Assembly (NCBI RefSeq): GCF_000250985.1 | Contig: NW_013524646.1 | Location: 890,567-954,566 of the forward strand | Source: Nematocida parisii ERTm1 | Taxonomy: Eukaryota; Microsporidia | DNA length: 64,000 nt | Direction: 5' to 3' | Shown here: positions 62,276 to 64,000 of the stretch, one piece after another | Position numbering within the stretch: position 1 is the first letter of the stretch | How the letters are laid out: every line of letters begins with the position of its first letter | Made by a program: the position numbers and the translations under genes | The notes under the pieces: generated by a model | What the model was told of the DNA's origin: nothing | The model's input: the letters and a program-made list of their open reading frames with translations, nothing else | The model's database searches: none

Positions 62276-64000
62276 ATGAACAATAGTATGATTATAAAGC
62301 TACTAGTGATGATGTACACGATATGTGCAAGAGTTGAGTTGAGTGATATAAAGATAATAGAAGAAACCAAAATTATTAGTAAAGAAGGCAACTTGGTAAT
62401 AAATCCAGATGGATCACTTAGTCCATCCAGAGCAGACATTATGCGCAAGTGCGAATATATACATAACAAACGATTATATGCATACGAAATAAACACGATG
62501 TATAATTTGAAAAAAACATATAAACAAGGCAGATTATTTTATGAATACGAAAGAAAGCCAGTCAATGACAAAGCGTATGATGATATATATGACCCGCAAA
62601 AATTTAAAGCAAAGAATGATTATTTTCTTAGATTTCATACACATCTAATCAATATGTTTCCATGCGCGGATGGTGCACTTTCCATCATAGCAGGAAGACT
62701 GGATGCACCCACTTCTTTTCTGCTAAAAGATGAAGTGCAGCCACAGAGTATGAACATCCTGGCAGCCCTTTTCCTCCTGTCTGAGCAGGTGGATATTCCT
62801 ATTGCTATAGAAGAAAAGAAAAAAGAGAAAAAACTTGTTCTGAAAAGTGTTAACGGAGAAACTGCATATATTGACCAGAGCCTAGTACTTTATGTAAACA
62901 AGAAAAATTCAGAAGAAAAAATTAAAACTTACCACACAGAAACAGTTAAACTTATTAACTTTATGAAACACTATGCAGGAGATGCAATAACTTACATACA
63001 AAAAGAAGGCTACACTGAGCCAACTACATATGAGCAGTTCATGGAAGGAAAGTTCTTAAGTACCGTGCAGTTCCTTATTCAGTCGTACATATACGAGTTT
63101 ATTGACACAAAAGAAAAGTATATTGAGTTTGTAAATGCTGTATATACTCTCTTGAATGACCAGATAGTAAATGACAATAAATCTATTTCAAAAAATAAAA
63201 AAAAGTCATACAAAAGAGTATTTAACAAGTGCTTTATACAAGAAAGTGCACGGAAAAGTAAAATCGACCACACTAAGATTATTTGCGATCTTAAGGATAC
63301 AATAGACAAGTATAGAATATTTCCATTCATGGATTCATCACAGCTTCCGTCCTATGATAGGGTTAAAGCATATGACCGGGAAAAGAACGAATTCATAAAC
63401 GATGAAAGCAGAAAGTACTCCAATTGTGTAGAAACTGCTCTGCTAGGACTAGTGTGCTGTTTAGTATATGATCCAAATAAAAAGAAGTACAATACAGACC
63501 ATCTACCCGACAATGAAGAAACTAAGCCACTGAAAGAATTCTTTAAAAAGTATTCTGAGCCAAGAGAAGCCACTGACTATGAAATGCACGAAGATTGGTG
63601 TAGAGTAGTGGCAGACTTGAAGAATGACAAGATTCTTTACTTAAAGGAGAAGACGAATGAGCTGGACAGCAGTTTGTTGAATATTCTCTATGTTTTATCG
63701 AATATAACTGGAAGTAAAGAAGAAGTAGTTAAAGAAATTGAGCATATAGAAGAACTTCTTTCTAATAAGAAGATTAATGATAAGCTTGATATAGAAGAAA
63801 GCTTGACTAAAATATTCAAGGAGCTATCAAATAACAAGAATCTTAAAGTAGAGTGTGACGAATTCACAGTAGGTACACGAAAAGATAAAAAGATGGACTT
63901 ATTTGGTAAGTTTAAGCTAATATATACTTTCAATGAGAAAAAAAATGAAATATTAGTAGGAATAGATTCTGGGCATTCCTCATTAAGCTTATTAAAAAAC
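62069..64000 (+). repeat. Inverted duplication, right arm (runs off window)
   Basis: Inverted match to about 25335-27460 with a sharp boundary at CTTATTGTAG. It covers the upstream region and the family A coding sequence. By eye identity is high in both coding and non-coding parts. Confidence 0.9.
62276..64000 (+). CDS. Family A secreted protein, 5' part (3' end outside window)
   Basis: Unknown function. The frame is open from the ATG at 62276 to the last base (575 codons) with no stop. It begins 'MNNSMIIKLLVMMYTICARVELSD' with a short signal peptide (1-18). Blocks: 'NPDGSLSPSRADIMRKCEYIHNKRLYA' near 45-70, 'MFPCADGALSIIAGRLDAPTSFL' near 128, 'AALFLLSEQVDIPI' near 165, 'TYEQFMEGKFLSTVQFLIQSYIYEF' 253-290, 'LLGLVCCLVYDPNKKKYNTDHLP' near 387 and 'HEDWCRVVADLKNDKI' near 438. 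It is the near-duplicate of 24328-27045 and keeps the uninterrupted leader and original ATG that the other copy has lost to an insertion. Confidence 0.9.
   Translation, partial: MNNSMIIKLLVMMYTICARVELSDIKIIEETKIISKEGNLVINPDGSLSPSRADIMRKCEYIHNKRLYAYEINTMYNLKKTYKQGRLFYEYERKPVNDKAYDDIYDPQKFKAKNDYFLRFHTHLINMFPCADGALSIIAGRLDAPTSFLLKDEVQPQSMNILAALFLLSEQVDIPIAIEEKKKEKKLVLKSVNGETAYIDQSLVLYVNKKNSEEKIKTYHTETVKLINFMKHYAGDAITYIQKEGYTEPTTYEQFMEGKFLSTVQFLIQSYIYEFIDTKEKYIEFVNAVYTLLNDQIVNDNKSISKNKKKSYKRVFNKCFIQESARKSKIDHTKIICDLKDTIDKYRIFPFMDSSQLPSYDRVKAYDREKNEFINDESRKYSNCVETALLGLVCCLVYDPNKKKYNTDHLPDNEETKPLKEFFKKYSEPREATDYEMHEDWCRVVADLKNDKILYLKEKTNELDSSLLNILYVLSNITGSKEEVVKEIEHIEELLSNKKINDKLDIEESLTKIFKELSNNKNLKVECDEFTVGTRKDKKMDLFGKFKLIYTFNEKKNEILVGIDSGHSSLSLLKN

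Overview
The window is nuclear eukaryotic DNA. It is AT-rich and compact, and the genes look intronless. It contains a recognisable 5S rRNA gene and a Ty3/gypsy-type LTR retroelement. Almost every protein gene belongs to a large family of paralogues that begins with a signal peptide or signal anchor. This suggests a microsporidian-type parasite genome, inside a block of lineage-specific secreted or host-exposed gene families. A Nematocida-like origin is possible from memory of secreted large families in that genus, but I could not verify it. No housekeeping protein gene was recognised.

Two families dominate. Family A is secreted, full length about 880-1040 aa, with conserved blocks ('MFP..LSIES', 'LLSEGVNIPI', 'FLIQSYFFEYIDSVEMYEEF', 'LLGLLCCLVYDP..HxxW', 'VRFTSNLIGSVP..YYP'). 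Its members are at 1-921 (3' part), 1324-4458, 6305-9208, 24328-27045 (-), 30425-32590, 38052-40838, 42059-44701, 52442-55366, 58932-61376 and 62276-64000 (runs off the window). Family B has a basic N-terminus, a hydrophobic signal anchor, a variable low-complexity stalk, a 'TLWEVLQACKEG' block, a leucine-rich-repeat-like region ending at 'FYSYTE', and a conserved C-terminal domain. Its members are at 10006, 12835, 16232, 21203, 27812, 33058 and 55844. Smaller secreted or anchored proteins lie at 5018, 19600, 45688 and 50918. One type I membrane-like protein with a Thr-rich stalk is on the minus strand at 35717-37594.

Layout: 1-9.2 kb, family A genes and one small anchored protein. 10-23.4 kb, a tandem array of family B genes alternating with a small coiled-coil gene, which is present at 19600, decayed at 15532 and apparently lost before 12835. 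24-35 kb, mixed A and B genes, including the left arm of an inverted duplication. 35.7-45 kb, the membrane protein, two A genes and the 5S gene. 46.9-50.7 kb, the LTR element. 50.9-64 kb, more A and B genes, ending in the right arm of the inverted duplication (62069-64000, inverted copy of about 25335-27460).

The block shows signs of frequent rearrangement and gene conversion. Gene 21203 is a mosaic of its neighbours, and a 322-bp near-identical tract is shared by 52442 and 58932. Several short intergenic repeats recur, as does a GC-rich, possibly structured element (three copies). The most unexpected signal is the 10-mer TTCGGGTTAT/ATAACCCGAA, found at 17 exact places by eye where well under one is expected. 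It occurs in spacers, host genes and the retroelement alike, and duplicated segments differ precisely at these sites. Family B genes share a leader of the form ATCTAAGATTTTTAATTTTT directly before the ATG. Family A genes share an ATAAAAGAAAAATAATTTTA-like leader 10-40 bp upstream.
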